DNA of 64,000 nt from Streptomyces sp. ST2-7A (GCF_021390475.1 NZ_JAJUWS010000010.1:1-64000), one strand, 5' to 3'; positions 18,247 to 27,286 are shown, counted from the stretch's first letter. The notes: generated from the sequence alone by a model not told the origin. Program-made: numbers and translations.

Positions 18247-19014
18247 TCAGCGGTCGGAGCGGCGGAGGTCGCGCAGGCGACGGAGACGGTTGACGGTGAC
18301 CGGGTCCCGGGCCAGGGCGGCGGGGTCGTCCAGGAGCGCGTTGAGCAACTGATGGTAACGCGTGGGGGACATGCCCAGCCGCTCCCGGATGACACGGTCA
18401 CGGACTCCGGGGTTGGGGAAGGTACGGGCGGCGATGCCGAGGATCGCGAGGTCTCGATCGGTGAGGGGTCCGGCGTCGGCAGGGGTGGACGGGGCGCCGT
18501 CGGGGGGCTCGTCGGTGGGGTGGGGGGCGTCGTGTCCCTCCCCTTCCGGGATCGGCCGGACCTCCCCGGGGCCCTCGGCGGTGGGGCTCTCCGTGTCGCC
18601 GCCGGGTCCACCGGCCTCGACGCCGCCCCCCGGGACACCGGGGGCGTCCTCATCGGGCCGGGTGGGGGGCTCGTCTCCCACCCCCTGGGTGGCCTCGGCT
18701 CGGGCGGTTTCCGCCGGGGCGGGCGGCGTGCGGGGGGTGTCGGGCCCGGGCTCGTCGGTGGGCTCCGGCGTCCCGGCGTCGGCCGACGCGGGGGCGGGGG
18801 CGGCGGGGACGCGCGGTGTGCGCGCCCCCGCCGCTTCCTGCGGCGCGGTCCCCCTCCCATCGGAGGCCGCCGACGGGGTGTCGGGGCCGCCGGGGGAGGC
18901 GGCTTCGGGACCGGCCGCCGGTGCCGGCCCGTGGCGCTCCGGGCGGGCACCGGCCACCGGGCGGTCCGGATCTCCGGGTCGCCCGGCGTGCTCGGGTCGG
19001 CCGGCGCTGCTCAC
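18247..19014 (-). CDS. DUF3263 domain protein with long disordered N-terminus
   Basis: 255 residues. The first about 185 are Pro/Ala/Gly/Glu low-complexity sequence. The C-terminal about 65 residues (LTDRDLAILGIAARTFPNPG, then RDRVIRERLGMSPTRYHQLL) form the DUF3263 helix-turn-helix-like domain, found throughout actinobacteria and probably DNA-binding. The core domain is normally about 80 residues, so the tail is an expansion. GTG 19014 stands 6 nt after TAGACT, suggesting a leaderless mRNA. Upstream of otsB on the same strand, 308 nt away. Confidence 0.8.
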   Translation of the reverse strand: MSSAGRPEHAGRPGDPDRPVAGARPERHGPAPAAGPEAASPGGPDTPSAASDGRGTAPQEAAGARTPRVPAAPAPASADAGTPEPTDEPGPDTPRTPPAPAETARAEATQGVGDEPPTRPDEDAPGVPGGGVEAGGPGGDTESPTAEGPGEVRPIPEGEGHDAPHPTDEPPDGAPSTPADAGPLTDRDLAILGIAARTFPNPGVRDRVIRERLGMSPTRYHQLLNALLDDPAALARDPVTVNRLRRLRDLRRSDR

Positions 19015-19020
19015 CGCTCC

Positions 19021-19026
19021 AGTCTA
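19021..19026 (-). promoter_or_regulatory. -10 hexamer of a leaderless DUF3263 transcript
   Basis: TAGACT on the minus strand, 6 nt before the GTG at 19014. Confidence 0.45.
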
Positions 19027-19087
19027 GGAGCGTCGACGGACAGCGGCTCGGTGGCGGGGGCCGGCCGGAGTCGCCCGCCCGGCGGGG

Positions 19088-20368
19088 TCAGCCCGCCGCC
19101 TCCTGCTGCTCGGCGTACTGCTGGAGGGCGGTCAGTACCCGCGCCGGGTCGTTGTCCGGCCGGACCGCCTCGCCGATGGTGCGGCGCATCTCTCCGGAGA
19201 CCCGGGCCCAGCTCGCCTTCCCGACCGGGAAGGGGCGGGCGACGGGCAGCTGGTCGAGGAAGGGCCGGAAGCGGGTGTGGTCGTCGCTGACCTGCATCCG
19301 TTCGACGGCGGGGACGGTGACCGGTAGCAGGTGGTATCGCTCGGCGAAGGCGACGACGTGTTCGGTGGCGAAGACGTGTCCGAGGAAGGTCCGGATGGCG
19401 TCGAGTCGGCCGTTGCCGTTGAAGGCCATCAGCCAGTCGACGGAGCCCAGGGTGACCTCGGAGGGGCCGTCGACGCCGGGAACGGGGCCGGTGGTGTAGG
19501 CGATGTCGAAGAGTTCGGCCTGCCGCAGGAAAGTGGGGTGGGCGTGCATCATCGCGACCTCACCGCGACCGAATCCCCGGTAGACCTCGCGCCGGTCGGT
19601 GGTGCCGGGGTCGTTGGGCCCGGTGAGACGGGGACGGACGAGCTGGTCGCGCAGCCAGGTGAAGGTCTCGATGTTCTCCGCGGAGTTCAGCGCGTAGCCG
19701 CCACCGGATCGGGTGAGGCCACCACCGCCTCCGAGCATCCAGATCGCGGCCTCGGCGTGACCCTCCTCGGGGCCCAGCGGCAGGCCGTAGGGGGTCGGCA
19801 CGCCGGAGGCGGCGAGAGCGAGGGCGGCTTCGCGCACTTCCTCCCGGGTGGCGGGCGGCTTGTCGGGGTCGAGGTCGGCGTTCTCGAAGAGTTCGCGGTT
19901 GCAGAAGAGACGACGGGTGTCGGTGGCGTAGGGCAGGCCGTACTGGACATGGCGCATCTCCCCGGCCCCGGCGAGTCCGGGCAGGAAGTCGGACTGCATG
20001 GGGAGGGTGAGCAGGTCGCCGGCGGGGTGGAGCAGACCGGCCTCGGCGAACTCGGCGTAGGCGCCGAGCTGGGCGATGTCCGGGGGTTCGCCGGCGGCGA
20101 CCATCTCCGCGACGCGGGCGTCGGCCTCGTCGGGCGGGAAGACGGTCACGTCGATCATCAGATCGGGATGGTCGCGGCGGAAGCGGCGCACGAGTTCGTT
20201 CCAGAAGCTCTCGGTGCTGCCGGTGGCCGAGTCGGAGCCGTGCTCGACGGCGACCAGGCGCAGGATGTCGGCGGAAGCGCCCGGGTCCGCCTGTCGGTTG
20301 CCGCAGGCCGGCAGGGCACCGGCGGCGAACAGGCCGGCGGCGGCGCCGATGAAGTCTCGTCGTCTCAC
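19088..20368 (-). CDS. Sugar ABC transporter substrate-binding lipoprotein (Tat-type)
   Basis: 426-residue extracellular binding protein of ABC importer family 1. The N-terminus VRRRDFIGAAAGLFAAGALPAC carries a twin-arginine motif (RRDFIG) and a lipobox (LPAC, Cys 22), so it is exported folded and lipid-anchored. The mature protein has the family features IDVTVFPP, GEPPDIAQLGAYAEF and the FGRGEVAMM helix. Start GTG 20368 follows AGGGGGTT. No permease genes are adjacent; the ATPase could be MsiK encoded at 39.1 kb. The ligand is unknown; neighbouring nagA suggests an amino sugar or oligosaccharide, but that is inference. Confidence 0.88.
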   Translation of the reverse strand: MRRRDFIGAAAGLFAAGALPACGNRQADPGASADILRLVAVEHGSDSATGSTESFWNELVRRFRRDHPDLMIDVTVFPPDEADARVAEMVAAGEPPDIAQLGAYAEFAEAGLLHPAGDLLTLPMQSDFLPGLAGAGEMRHVQYGLPYATDTRRLFCNRELFENADLDPDKPPATREEVREAALALAASGVPTPYGLPLGPEEGHAEAAIWMLGGGGGLTRSGGGYALNSAENIETFTWLRDQLVRPRLTGPNDPGTTDRREVYRGFGRGEVAMMHAHPTFLRQAELFDIAYTTGPVPGVDGPSEVTLGSVDWLMAFNGNGRLDAIRTFLGHVFATEHVVAFAERYHLLPVTVPAVERMQVSDDHTRFRPFLDQLPVARPFPVGKASWARVSGEMRRTIGEAVRPDNDPARVLTALQQYAEQQEAAG

Positions 20369-20866
20369 GTTCTCACAACCCCCTGGTCTTCCGTGGTCTC
20401 GCCGGGGGATGTGGTCGGGGCCGTGCCGCGGCGCCGGCCGACGGGTGGCCCGGGGCCGGGGAGGTGTGCCCGGGCCGGTGGCGCCGACCGCGCCGCGGGG
20501 TGGGCGGGCGGACGTCGGTGACCGGTGTCTCGTCCCCCGGTCGGGCCGGGCCGGGCGGGGCCGGGCCGGTTGGGGGCCGAGTCTGCCGTGCCGTGACGGG
20601 GTGTGTCGCCGGGAAGGCGGGTATCGCTTTCGCAACGGATTTCCCGGCCGGTGCCACCGGGGTGGGTGTGGCGGATGGGACGGAAGGGATTAATGATGGG
20701 GCCTCCGGTGCGGGGTTCCGGGGTTTCCGGTGGCAACTCGCCCCGAGGGGCCGGGCGGTGGGATGCCCGACAGGGGGCGCGGGGGCGACGGTCGGGCGCC
20801 GGTGGGGGCGCCGAGGCGCGAGGGGCGCACCCGGGACGGGAGGAAGGAGTCACGACAGCCCTTCAC
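20369..20866. other. Divergent intergenic region, binding protein / kinase operon
   Basis: About 500 nt holding the promoters of the binding-protein gene (minus) and the kinase-nagA operon (plus). Apart from the dre-like site at its right edge I see only GC-rich low-complexity sequence. Confidence 0.45.
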
Positions 20867-20882
20867 ACTGGACTAGACCTTT
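20867..20882. promoter_or_regulatory. DasR-like operator (dre) upstream of the nagK-nagA operon
   Basis: ACTGGACTAGACCTTT matches 13 of 16 positions of the remembered dre consensus ACTGGTCTAGACCACT. It ends 27 nt before the GTG of the ROK kinase. DasR represses GlcNAc-use genes and is released by amino-sugar phosphates, which fits the operon. Confidence 0.75.
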
Positions 20883-20909
20883 CCGGGGTCTTCGGGCGAG
20901 ACTTGCCCC

Positions 20910-22262
20910 GTGAGTCCCCCCGAGAACGCTCCCACGCGCGCGGCGACCGATCACGTGCTCGCCCTCGACGTGGGCGGCACCGGCATGAAGGCCGCGCTGA
21001 TCGGCCCCGACGGACACCCCGTCCACGAGGCCCGCCGCCCCACCGGTGGAGTCGGGCCGTCGGCCGCCGGCGTGACGGGCCCGGCGGAGGGAGCGACGGC
21101 CGACGGTCGCGCCGACGCCGCTCTCACCGGCCTCCTGGATTTCGCCGACGACCTGGTCTCCATCGGTCTGGACCGGTTCGGCGCCCCACCCGTCGCAGCG
21201 GGCGTGGTCGTGCCCGGCATCCTCGACGGGGACGGGGATGTCGTGCGGTACGCCGCGAACCTCGGCTGGCGGGACGTCCCGCTGCGCCGACTGCTGGGCG
21301 AGCGCCTCGCCGGCATCCCGGTCGCCGTCGGACACGACGTGCGGGCCGGCGGCCTGGCCGAAGGGCTGCTGGGCGCCGGTCGGGGCGCCTCGCGCTTCCT
21401 CTTCCTCGCGCTGGGCACGGGCATCGCCGGCGCCATCGGCATCGACGGCCGGGTCGAGGCCGGCGCGCACAGCGGCGCCGGCGAGATCGGTCACATCGTG
21501 GTGCGTCCCGACGGCCCCGTATGCGGCTGCGGACAGCGCGGCTGCCTGGAGACGCTGGCCTCCGCCTCGGCGGTGGGCCGGGCCTGGGCCGCCGCCTGCG
21601 GCGATCCCGCCGCCGACGCCGCCGACGCGGCCCGCGCCGTGGAGGCGGGCGATCCGCGCGCGACGCGGGTGTGGGGGGAGGCCGTGGCCGCCCTCGCCGA
21701 CGGCCTGCTGACCGGGATCACCCTGCTCGACCCGGAGGTGGTGATCGTCGGCGGCGGCCTGGCCCGCGCCGGCGACACCCTGCTCGATCCGCTGCGCACG
21801 GCACTGCGCGAGCGGATCACCTTCCAGCACCCGCCGGCCCTGGTGCCCGCGGAGCTGGGCGACGCGGCCGGCTGTCTGGGGGCGGGGCTGCTGGCCCGCG
21901 CCCGGGTCGCGACCGACAGCCGGCCCTTCCACGAGTCGACCCCGTCGGGAACGGGGGTTCCGGCGGGGTCCCGGGGGGCCGGCCCCGCCGCCGTCCCCGT
22001 GACCTCCCCCGAGCCCGGCACCGCCACCGACGCCTCGCCGGACCCCGACGCCGGGCGCCGCCGTGTCGCCCGGCCGCGGTCGGACATTCCCGAGCCCCGC
22101 CCCCCCCCCCGCCCCGCCGATGTCGCCGGGGTCCCGAACCGCCCGTTCGCCGCCGAGGGACACGGCGGCGCCCGGCGGGACCCGCGAGGAGAGGCGCCCG
22201 TCACCGCGACGGCGTTCCCCACCGGCCCCGCACCCGACTCCGCGGAGGTACGCAAGCCATGA
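20910..22262 (+). CDS. nagK: ROK family sugar kinase (probable amino-sugar kinase) with C-terminal extension
   Basis: 450 residues. Residues 1 to about 333 are a complete ROK kinase: ATP loop DVGGTGMK (20-27), active-site region E192/H195 (EIGH), and the zinc motif CGCGQRGCLE (205-214). The remaining about 117 residues are Pro/Ala/Gly-rich low complexity, absent from ordinary ROK kinases. The extension ends in an ATGA overlap with nagA, so the stop really is there. Operon with nagA plus a dre-like site points to GlcNAc or glucosamine as substrate; ROK kinases also use glucose, so the symbol is tentative. Start GTG 20910 lacks a clear ribosome site. Confidence 0.83.
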   Translation: MSPPENAPTRAATDHVLALDVGGTGMKAALIGPDGHPVHEARRPTGGVGPSAAGVTGPAEGATADGRADAALTGLLDFADDLVSIGLDRFGAPPVAAGVVVPGILDGDGDVVRYAANLGWRDVPLRRLLGERLAGIPVAVGHDVRAGGLAEGLLGAGRGASRFLFLALGTGIAGAIGIDGRVEAGAHSGAGEIGHIVVRPDGPVCGCGQRGCLETLASASAVGRAWAAACGDPAADAADAARAVEAGDPRATRVWGEAVAALADGLLTGITLLDPEVVIVGGGLARAGDTLLDPLRTALRERITFQHPPALVPAELGDAAGCLGAGLLARARVATDSRPFHESTPSGTGVPAGSRGAGPAAVPVTSPEPGTATDASPDPDAGRRRVARPRSDIPEPRPPPRPADVAGVPNRPFAAEGHGGARRDPRGEAPVTATAFPTGPAPDSAEVRKP

Positions 22263-23491
22263 CCGTTCACACCCCGACCGGGGGCCGCGCCGGTTCAGTC
22301 GCCGCCGGCCGGACCGTGCTGACCGGCGCGAGGGTCGTGCTGCCCGGCGGCGTCGCCGAGGGCGGACGGGTCACCGTGGAGGGCGGACGGATCGTCACCG
22401 GCCGCCCCGAGGAGGCCGGCACCCTGGACCTGACCGGGTACTGGGTGCTGCCCGGCTTCGTCGACATGCACGTGCACGGCGGCGGCGGGGCCTCGTTCTC
22501 CACCGGCGCCGCCGACGACGCCCTGACCGTCATCGACACCCACCGGCGGCACGGCACCACCACCATGGTCGCCTCCACCGTCACCGACGACCTCGACGAG
22601 CTGGCCGAACGCGCCGGCCTGCTCTCCGAACTGACCGAACAGGGCGACCTGGCGGGCATCCACTTCGAGGGGCCGTTCATCGCCCTCAACCGCTGCGGCG
22701 CCCACCAGCCCTCGCTGCTGCGCGAGCCGGAGCCGGACGAGGTGCGCAAGCTGATCGGGGCGGCGCGCGGCGCGGCCCGGATGCTCACCATCGCGCCCGA
22801 GCTGCCGCACGGCATCGAGGCGGTGCGGCTGCTGGCCGACCACGGCGTGATCCCGGCCGTCGGGCACACCGACGCCGACTGGGAGACCACCCGCCGGGCC
22901 ATCGACGCCGGCGCCCGGGTCGCCACCCACCTGTTCAACGCCATGCCGGCGCTCGCCCACCGCGCCCCGGGGCCGATCCCCGCGCTGCTGGAGGACGAGC
23001 GGGTGACGGTCGAGCTGATCAACGACGGCGTCCACCTGCACCCCTCGGTGCTGCGACTGGCCTTCCGCAACGCCGGGCCGGGCCGGGTCGCGTTCATCAC
23101 CGACGCGATGGGCGCGGCGGGGATGGGCGACGGCACCTATCCGCTGGGACCGCTGGAGGTCGAGGTGCGCGACGGTGTGGCCCGGCTGGCGGAGGGCGGG
23201 GCCATCGCCGGCTCCACCCTCACCCTGGACCACGCGCTGCGCCGGGCGGTGCTGGAGGACCGCCTGGGCATCACCGAGGCGGCGCACGCGCTGTCCACGA
23301 CGCCGGCGCGAGTGTTGGGGCTCGGGGACCGGGTGGGATCGATCGAGGCGGGCAAGGACGCCGACCTGGTGGTGCTGGACACCGACCTGACGGTGGTGGG
23401 CGTGATGCGGCGCGGCGAGTGGCTGTCCGGTCCGCCGGCACCGAACGCCGTCGCGGCGCCGGCCCCCACGGCGGGCGCGGCCCGTTCCTGA
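22259..23491 (+). CDS. nagA: N-acetylglucosamine-6-phosphate deacetylase
   Basis: 410-residue amidohydrolase that converts GlcNAc-6-phosphate to glucosamine-6-phosphate and acetate. Metal and catalytic residues are visible: HVH in DMHVHGGGG (69-77), E137 in HFEGPF, H203 in VGHTDADW, H224 in THLFNAMP and catalytic D282 in FITDAMGAAG. ATG 22259 overlaps the kinase stop and has GGAGG at 22244-22248. MurQ at 3.5 kb makes its substrate from recycled MurNAc-6-phosphate. The operon ends at a hairpin at 23518-23553. Confidence 0.96.
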   Translation: MTVHTPTGGRAGSVAAGRTVLTGARVVLPGGVAEGGRVTVEGGRIVTGRPEEAGTLDLTGYWVLPGFVDMHVHGGGGASFSTGAADDALTVIDTHRRHGTTTMVASTVTDDLDELAERAGLLSELTEQGDLAGIHFEGPFIALNRCGAHQPSLLREPEPDEVRKLIGAARGAARMLTIAPELPHGIEAVRLLADHGVIPAVGHTDADWETTRRAIDAGARVATHLFNAMPALAHRAPGPIPALLEDERVTVELINDGVHLHPSVLRLAFRNAGPGRVAFITDAMGAAGMGDGTYPLGPLEVEVRDGVARLAEGGAIAGSTLTLDHALRRAVLEDRLGITEAAHALSTTPARVLGLGDRVGSIEAGKDADLVVLDTDLTVVGVMRRGEWLSGPPAPNAVAAPAPTAGAARS

Positions 23492-23517
23492 CCCGGCCGC
23501 GGCCCGGAACACGCGGC

Positions 23518-23553
23518 GGGGCCGGGTCCGCCCCGAGGGGTGGGCCCGGCCCC
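23518..23553. terminator. Bidirectional terminator after nagA
   Basis: 17-bp stem (23518-23534 with 23537-23553) containing two G-U pairs, between convergent nagA and the carbohydrate-binding protein gene. Confidence 0.65.
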
Positions 23554-23612
23554 GGTGTCGTCGTCCCCGTCACGGTCCACCCACGCGCCGTCGGGCGCGC
23601 GGGTGATCCGCC

Positions 23613-24608
23613 TCACCAATCCGGCTTGGCGCCCCGCTCGGTGATCAGGATCCGGTCGATCACGGCGTCACAACTGTCACCGTTGTCGCACCCGATGTAG
23701 ATGACGTTCTCGCCCTCTTTGAGGTCGATGTAGTTGTACGTCCGGGTCCAGTTCTTCTCCCAGGCGCCCTGCTTGACGAAGTCGCGCAGGTGAAGGTCGT
23801 CGCGGATCTCCGAGGTGGAGTTGATCGCGAAGCTCATCTTCTGGTCGCCGTTGGGCACCGAATAGCCGACCCACAGGTCGTAGCTGCCCGGTTCCCCCCG
23901 GAAGTCGAAGGTCCAGGTGACGGTGGCGCCCACCCGGTTGAGGCCGGCGATGTAGGAACCGTCGGCGGAACGCGCGTTGGGGATGTCGCCGGCGAGGCCC
24001 GCGCCGTTGGAGAGCTGAAGGGAAGCGAGGTCGGCCCCGGGGAGCTCGACGGGCTCCTCCTCGTCCTCCTCGTCCTCCTCGTCCTCCTCATCGCCCTCAT
24101 CGCCGTCCCGCGGGTCGTCGTCCTCCCCGGGCTCCCCGGGCTCCTCGTCCCCGGAGTCGCCGGCGCCGACGGACTGCGGGTTGCCGACGCCGGCGAGGTC
24201 GTCGCCGGCCTTCCCGTCGTCGCCGCTGAAGACGATGGCCGCGCCGACGCCCAGGACGACGGCGGTGACCACGGCGATGGCGCCGATCAGCAGACCGTTG
24301 CGCCGGGAGTCGTCGCTCCGGCCGTGGCCGGCGGGCGGTCCGGGCGGCGGGGTGCCGTAACCGGTGGTCTCGGGGGCGGCGTAGTGGGGCGCGGGCTGCT
24401 GGTGGCCGGCGTAGCCGTTCTGCTGCTGCGGGTAGCCGTACCCGCCGCCGCGGCCGGCACCGTAGTCGCGTTCGCCGACGGGCCGCACCCGGTCGTAACC
24501 GGAGGGCGGTGCCGGAGCGGCGCCGGAGGCGCCGTTCTCCGGGCGGTACAGGTAGCCGAACGGGTCGTCCCCCTCCGGGGTCCCCGCTCCGTGGTGGCCC
24601 GCGCTCAT
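23613..24608 (-). CDS. Membrane-anchored protein with carbohydrate-binding (CBM-like) domain
   Basis: 331 residues: cytoplasmic Gly/Pro/Tyr/Gln-rich tail (1-100), one transmembrane helix (about 103-127, LLIGAIAVVTAVVLGVGAAI), a very acidic Glu/Asp run (about 155-185) and an extracellular beta-sandwich of about 130 residues resembling CBM35/CBM6 modules (TWTFDFRGEPGSYDLWVGYS and NYIDLKEGENVIYIGC). Two Cys near the end (IGCDNGDSCDA) could form a disulfide. Probably binds a cell-surface or environmental glycan. ATG 24608 has AAGGAGCG upstream. It follows cdgB on the same strand, 97 nt away. Confidence 0.78.
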   Translation of the reverse strand: MSAGHHGAGTPEGDDPFGYLYRPENGASGAAPAPPSGYDRVRPVGERDYGAGRGGGYGYPQQQNGYAGHQQPAPHYAAPETTGYGTPPPGPPAGHGRSDDSRRNGLLIGAIAVVTAVVLGVGAAIVFSGDDGKAGDDLAGVGNPQSVGAGDSGDEEPGEPGEDDDPRDGDEGDEEDEEDEEDEEEPVELPGADLASLQLSNGAGLAGDIPNARSADGSYIAGLNRVGATVTWTFDFRGEPGSYDLWVGYSVPNGDQKMSFAINSTSEIRDDLHLRDFVKQGAWEKNWTRTYNYIDLKEGENVIYIGCDNGDSCDAVIDRILITERGAKPDW

Positions 24609-24705
24609 GGCTCGCGCTCCTTCTCGTTCCCCGCCCTCGGTCATGCCGGGGCCGAGCCTACCCCGTTCGGGTGAGAACGCAGGTCCCTTCCGGACGGCCG
24701 GCGAC

Positions 24706-26295
24706 TCAGCCCGCGCGGCGTCTGCCGTGGGAGCGCGCCCGCTTCTCGATGTACATGCGCTGGTCGGCCGAGCGCAGTATTTCCTCGATGGAGAGGCCAC
24801 AGGAGGCCCAGCCGATGCCGAAGCTGGCGCCGACCCGCACGGATCCGCCGTCGATGCGGATCGGCGGGATGACGGCGCTGCGCAGGCGTACCGCGAGGTC
24901 GGAGGCGTCGGCCGGACCGAGGCCGTCGGCGAGGACCACGAACTCGTCACCACCCAGCCGCGCCACGGTGTCGTCGTCGCGCACGCATTCGCGGAGTCGG
25001 CGGGCGACCTCCCGCAGGACAGCGTCGCCGCTGTCGTGGCCGAAACGGTCGTTGATGGACTTGAAGCCGTCGAGGTCGCAGAAGAGCACGGCCAGACCCT
25101 TGCCGTCCGCTCCGGGGGTGTCGGGGTCCAGCAGGTGCTCGTGGTGGTCGTAGGGCGGGGGAGCCGGGGTGCCGAACCCGTCGAAGACGTCGGTGGATCG
25201 GCGAACCGGGGTCTCGCGGGGGCGGGCGCATATCCGGTTGCCCAGGCGCAGGCGCAGCTCGGCGTTGTTGGGCAGGCCGGTGAGGGCGTCGTGGCTGGCA
25301 CGGTGGGCGAGGGCCTGTTCGTGCCGCTTGCGCTCCTCGATGTCCTCGACGTGGATGAGCAGGAAGCGGGGTCCGTCGGCGGTGTCGGCGACGACCGAGT
25401 TGCGCAGGGAGACCCACAGCGTGCCACCGTCGCGGTGGATCAGGCGCAGTTCGGCGCGGCCGCCCTCGGCGGAGCTGCGCAGCAGCACCCCGATGTCATC
25501 GGGGTGCACGAGATCGGCGAAGAAGTGGCGGCGCAGCTGGGAGGCGGGGCGGGCGAGCATCCGGCACAGGGCGTCGTTGACGCGGATCAGCCGGCCGTGG
25601 GAATCCCCGCCCATCTCGGCGACGGCCATGCCGCTGGGGGCGTACTCGAAGGCCTGGCGGAAGCTCTCCTCGCTGGCACGCAGGGCGTCCTGTTCGCGCT
25701 CCAGGCGGGCGAGGGCGCGCTGCATGTTGGCGCGCAGGCGGGCGTTGCCGATGGCGACGGCGGCCTGGGTGGCGTAGAAGCGGATCGCCTCGCGGCCCCA
25801 CTGCCCGGGGCGGCGGCCGTTGCGGGGCTTGTCGACGGAGAGGACGGCGATCAGTTCGCCGTCGAAGGAGTACATGGGGGCGAAGAGCCGGTCCATGGGG
25901 TGCCACTCGTCGGGGTAGCGGGGGGCGGGGCCGGTGGCGTGCCACTGGGGGACGTCGTCGTGGTCGAGGACCCAGCCCTCGGTGTGGGGTATGAAGCGCA
26001 GCTCGCCCCACTGCTCGCCCATGGACAGGCGGCGCTCCCAGGCGTCCCGGGAGCCGGTGCGCCCGGCCATCAGTGCCTCGGCACCGGGGCTGCCGGCGAC
26101 GGCGGCGACCAGGAGGTCCCCGTCGGGGCGCACGAGGTTGACGGCGGCGAGTTCGAAACCGAGGGTGCGCACGGCGCCGTCGGCGATGGCCTGGAGGGTG
26201 TCCGCCATGCTGCGGGCGGTGTTGAGCCGGGACACGACCTCGTGCAGCTCGCGCAGCGAGGCGAGGTGGACATAGGGCTCCGTATCCGTTTCCAT
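24706..26295 (-). CDS. cdgB: GAF-PAS-GGDEF diguanylate cyclase
   Basis: 529 residues: GAF (about 25-185), PAS/PAC (about 205-325) and GGDEF (about 328-525). The active site GGDEF is at 448-452, and the product-inhibition site RxxD (R439, D442) is intact five residues before it. No EAL domain, so it should make c-di-GMP, which in streptomycetes controls BldD and development. The domain order matches the S. coelicolor protein CdgB. A roughly 45-residue loop (about 355-398) interrupts the early GGDEF fold. ATG 26295 follows GGGGGAG. A CRP-like palindrome lies about 100 nt upstream. Confidence 0.9.
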   Translation of the reverse strand: METDTEPYVHLASLRELHEVVSRLNTARSMADTLQAIADGAVRTLGFELAAVNLVRPDGDLLVAAVAGSPGAEALMAGRTGSRDAWERRLSMGEQWGELRFIPHTEGWVLDHDDVPQWHATGPAPRYPDEWHPMDRLFAPMYSFDGELIAVLSVDKPRNGRRPGQWGREAIRFYATQAAVAIGNARLRANMQRALARLEREQDALRASEESFRQAFEYAPSGMAVAEMGGDSHGRLIRVNDALCRMLARPASQLRRHFFADLVHPDDIGVLLRSSAEGGRAELRLIHRDGGTLWVSLRNSVVADTADGPRFLLIHVEDIEERKRHEQALAHRASHDALTGLPNNAELRLRLGNRICARPRETPVRRSTDVFDGFGTPAPPPYDHHEHLLDPDTPGADGKGLAVLFCDLDGFKSINDRFGHDSGDAVLREVARRLRECVRDDDTVARLGGDEFVVLADGLGPADASDLAVRLRSAVIPPIRIDGGSVRVGASFGIGWASCGLSIEEILRSADQRMYIEKRARSHGRRRAG

Positions 26296-26689
26296 CACTC
26301 CCCCGGCGCTCGCGTGCACGTGCAGACACACAGACCACTGAATCACAGCGCGCTGCTCACTAGGTACACAGGGTCAACAATTAGTCCCATCATGTGATTC
26401 ATGTCACATTTCCTACCCCTGATGGAATCACGATCGGCGCCCCGTGCGCCCCGTGCGCCCCGTGCGGCCCCCCTTCACCCTCTGCCACATCAACACTGGC
26501 GATCACATTCGCACAGAAAGCCTCCCTCGGCCGAACGTCCCACACCGGCCCCGGCGTTCCCATCGGCCGTCCGTCCGATCCGACGGCGCCTCCCCGCCCC
26601 ATCCCTCCCGGGACCGCCCCCGGAGTCTCCGTCTCCGGACCCGGGACCGATCCCGACCCCGGACCCATGCGCGGAGCCCTCGGGGCGGT
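26296..26689. other. Divergent intergenic region cdgB / flavin reductase
   Basis: About 390 nt. The cdgB-proximal 110 nt are AT-rich and contain the CRP-like palindrome. The right half is GC-rich with no coding signal. Confidence 0.5.
26393..26408. promoter_or_regulatory. CRP-like palindrome upstream of cdgB
   Basis: TGTGATTCATGTCACA, a perfect TGTGA-N6-TCACA dyad, extended by A and T outside. It also fits the S. coelicolor Crp pattern GTG-N6-GNCAC as I recall it. It is 98 nt upstream of the cdgB start. Confidence 0.6.
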
Positions 26690-26695
26690 TAGCGT
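26690..26695 (+). promoter_or_regulatory. -10 hexamer of a leaderless flavin reductase transcript
   Basis: TAGCGT, 6 nt before the GTG at 26702; no ribosome site. Confidence 0.45.
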
Positions 26696-26701
26696 TTCGG
26701 T

Positions 26702-27286
26702 GTGTTCGACAGCGAAGCGACCCGACGCACGGCCCTGACCGACGCCCCCGATCCCGCCGACGCCCCCCTCGGGGCGACGGGGAACGTGAACGCCGACGAC
26801 TTCCGTGCCGCCATGGCCCGCCTCGCCGCCGGTGTCGTCCTGATCACCGCCCACGACGAGGACGACGGCCCGATGGGCGCGCCGATCGGTATGACCGCCA
26901 CCGCCTTCCTCTCCGTCTCCCTCGACCCGCCGCTGGTCATGGTGAGCGTGCGCACCGACTCCCGGATGGAGGAGGCGCTGCGCCACACCGACCTGTGGGC
27001 GGCCTCACTCCTCGCCGAGGACCAGCGCGCGCTCGCCGGCCGGTTCGCCATGAAGGGCCGGCTCAGCGACCGCCTGGTCTTCCGCGAGACGCCCCACACC
27101 CTCGGCGACCACACCGGCGCGCCCCTGCTGCACGGCGCCCTGGCCGTGGTGGAGTGCCGCACCGAACAACGAGTGGCCGCGGGAGACCACACCCTGTTCA
27201 TCGGGCGGGTCCTGCACACCGACCTGCCCGCCTCCGAGGCCCGGCCACTGACCTACTTCCGCAGCCGCTACCGCGGCCTGGACTGA
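26702..27286 (+). CDS. Flavin reductase family (FMN-binding) protein
   Basis: 194 residues of the flavin reductase-like split-barrel family, which bind FMN and often supply reduced flavin to a monooxygenase. Core motifs: MARLAAGVVLITA, GAPIGMTATAFLSVSLDPP (family signature, about 60-78), VSVRTDSRM, and the HTLFIGRV strand near 162-169. The first 25 residues are extra. No monooxygenase partner is adjacent, so the physiological acceptor is unknown. Single gene, convergent with arfB. Confidence 0.85.
   Translation: MFDSEATRRTALTDAPDPADAPLGATGNVNADDFRAAMARLAAGVVLITAHDEDDGPMGAPIGMTATAFLSVSLDPPLVMVSVRTDSRMEEALRHTDLWAASLLAEDQRALAGRFAMKGRLSDRLVFRETPHTLGDHTGAPLLHGALAVVECRTEQRVAAGDHTLFIGRVLHTDLPASEARPLTYFRSRYRGLD

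Noticed and set aside
20603..22258. Long upstream extension in the nagA frame
   Set aside because: Runs through the kinase gene in a wrong frame; nagA starts at the ATGA overlap with a clear ribosome site.
24059..24110. CTCCTCGTC repeats as a microsatellite
   Set aside because: They are in frame and encode the Glu/Asp linker of the carbohydrate-binding protein.
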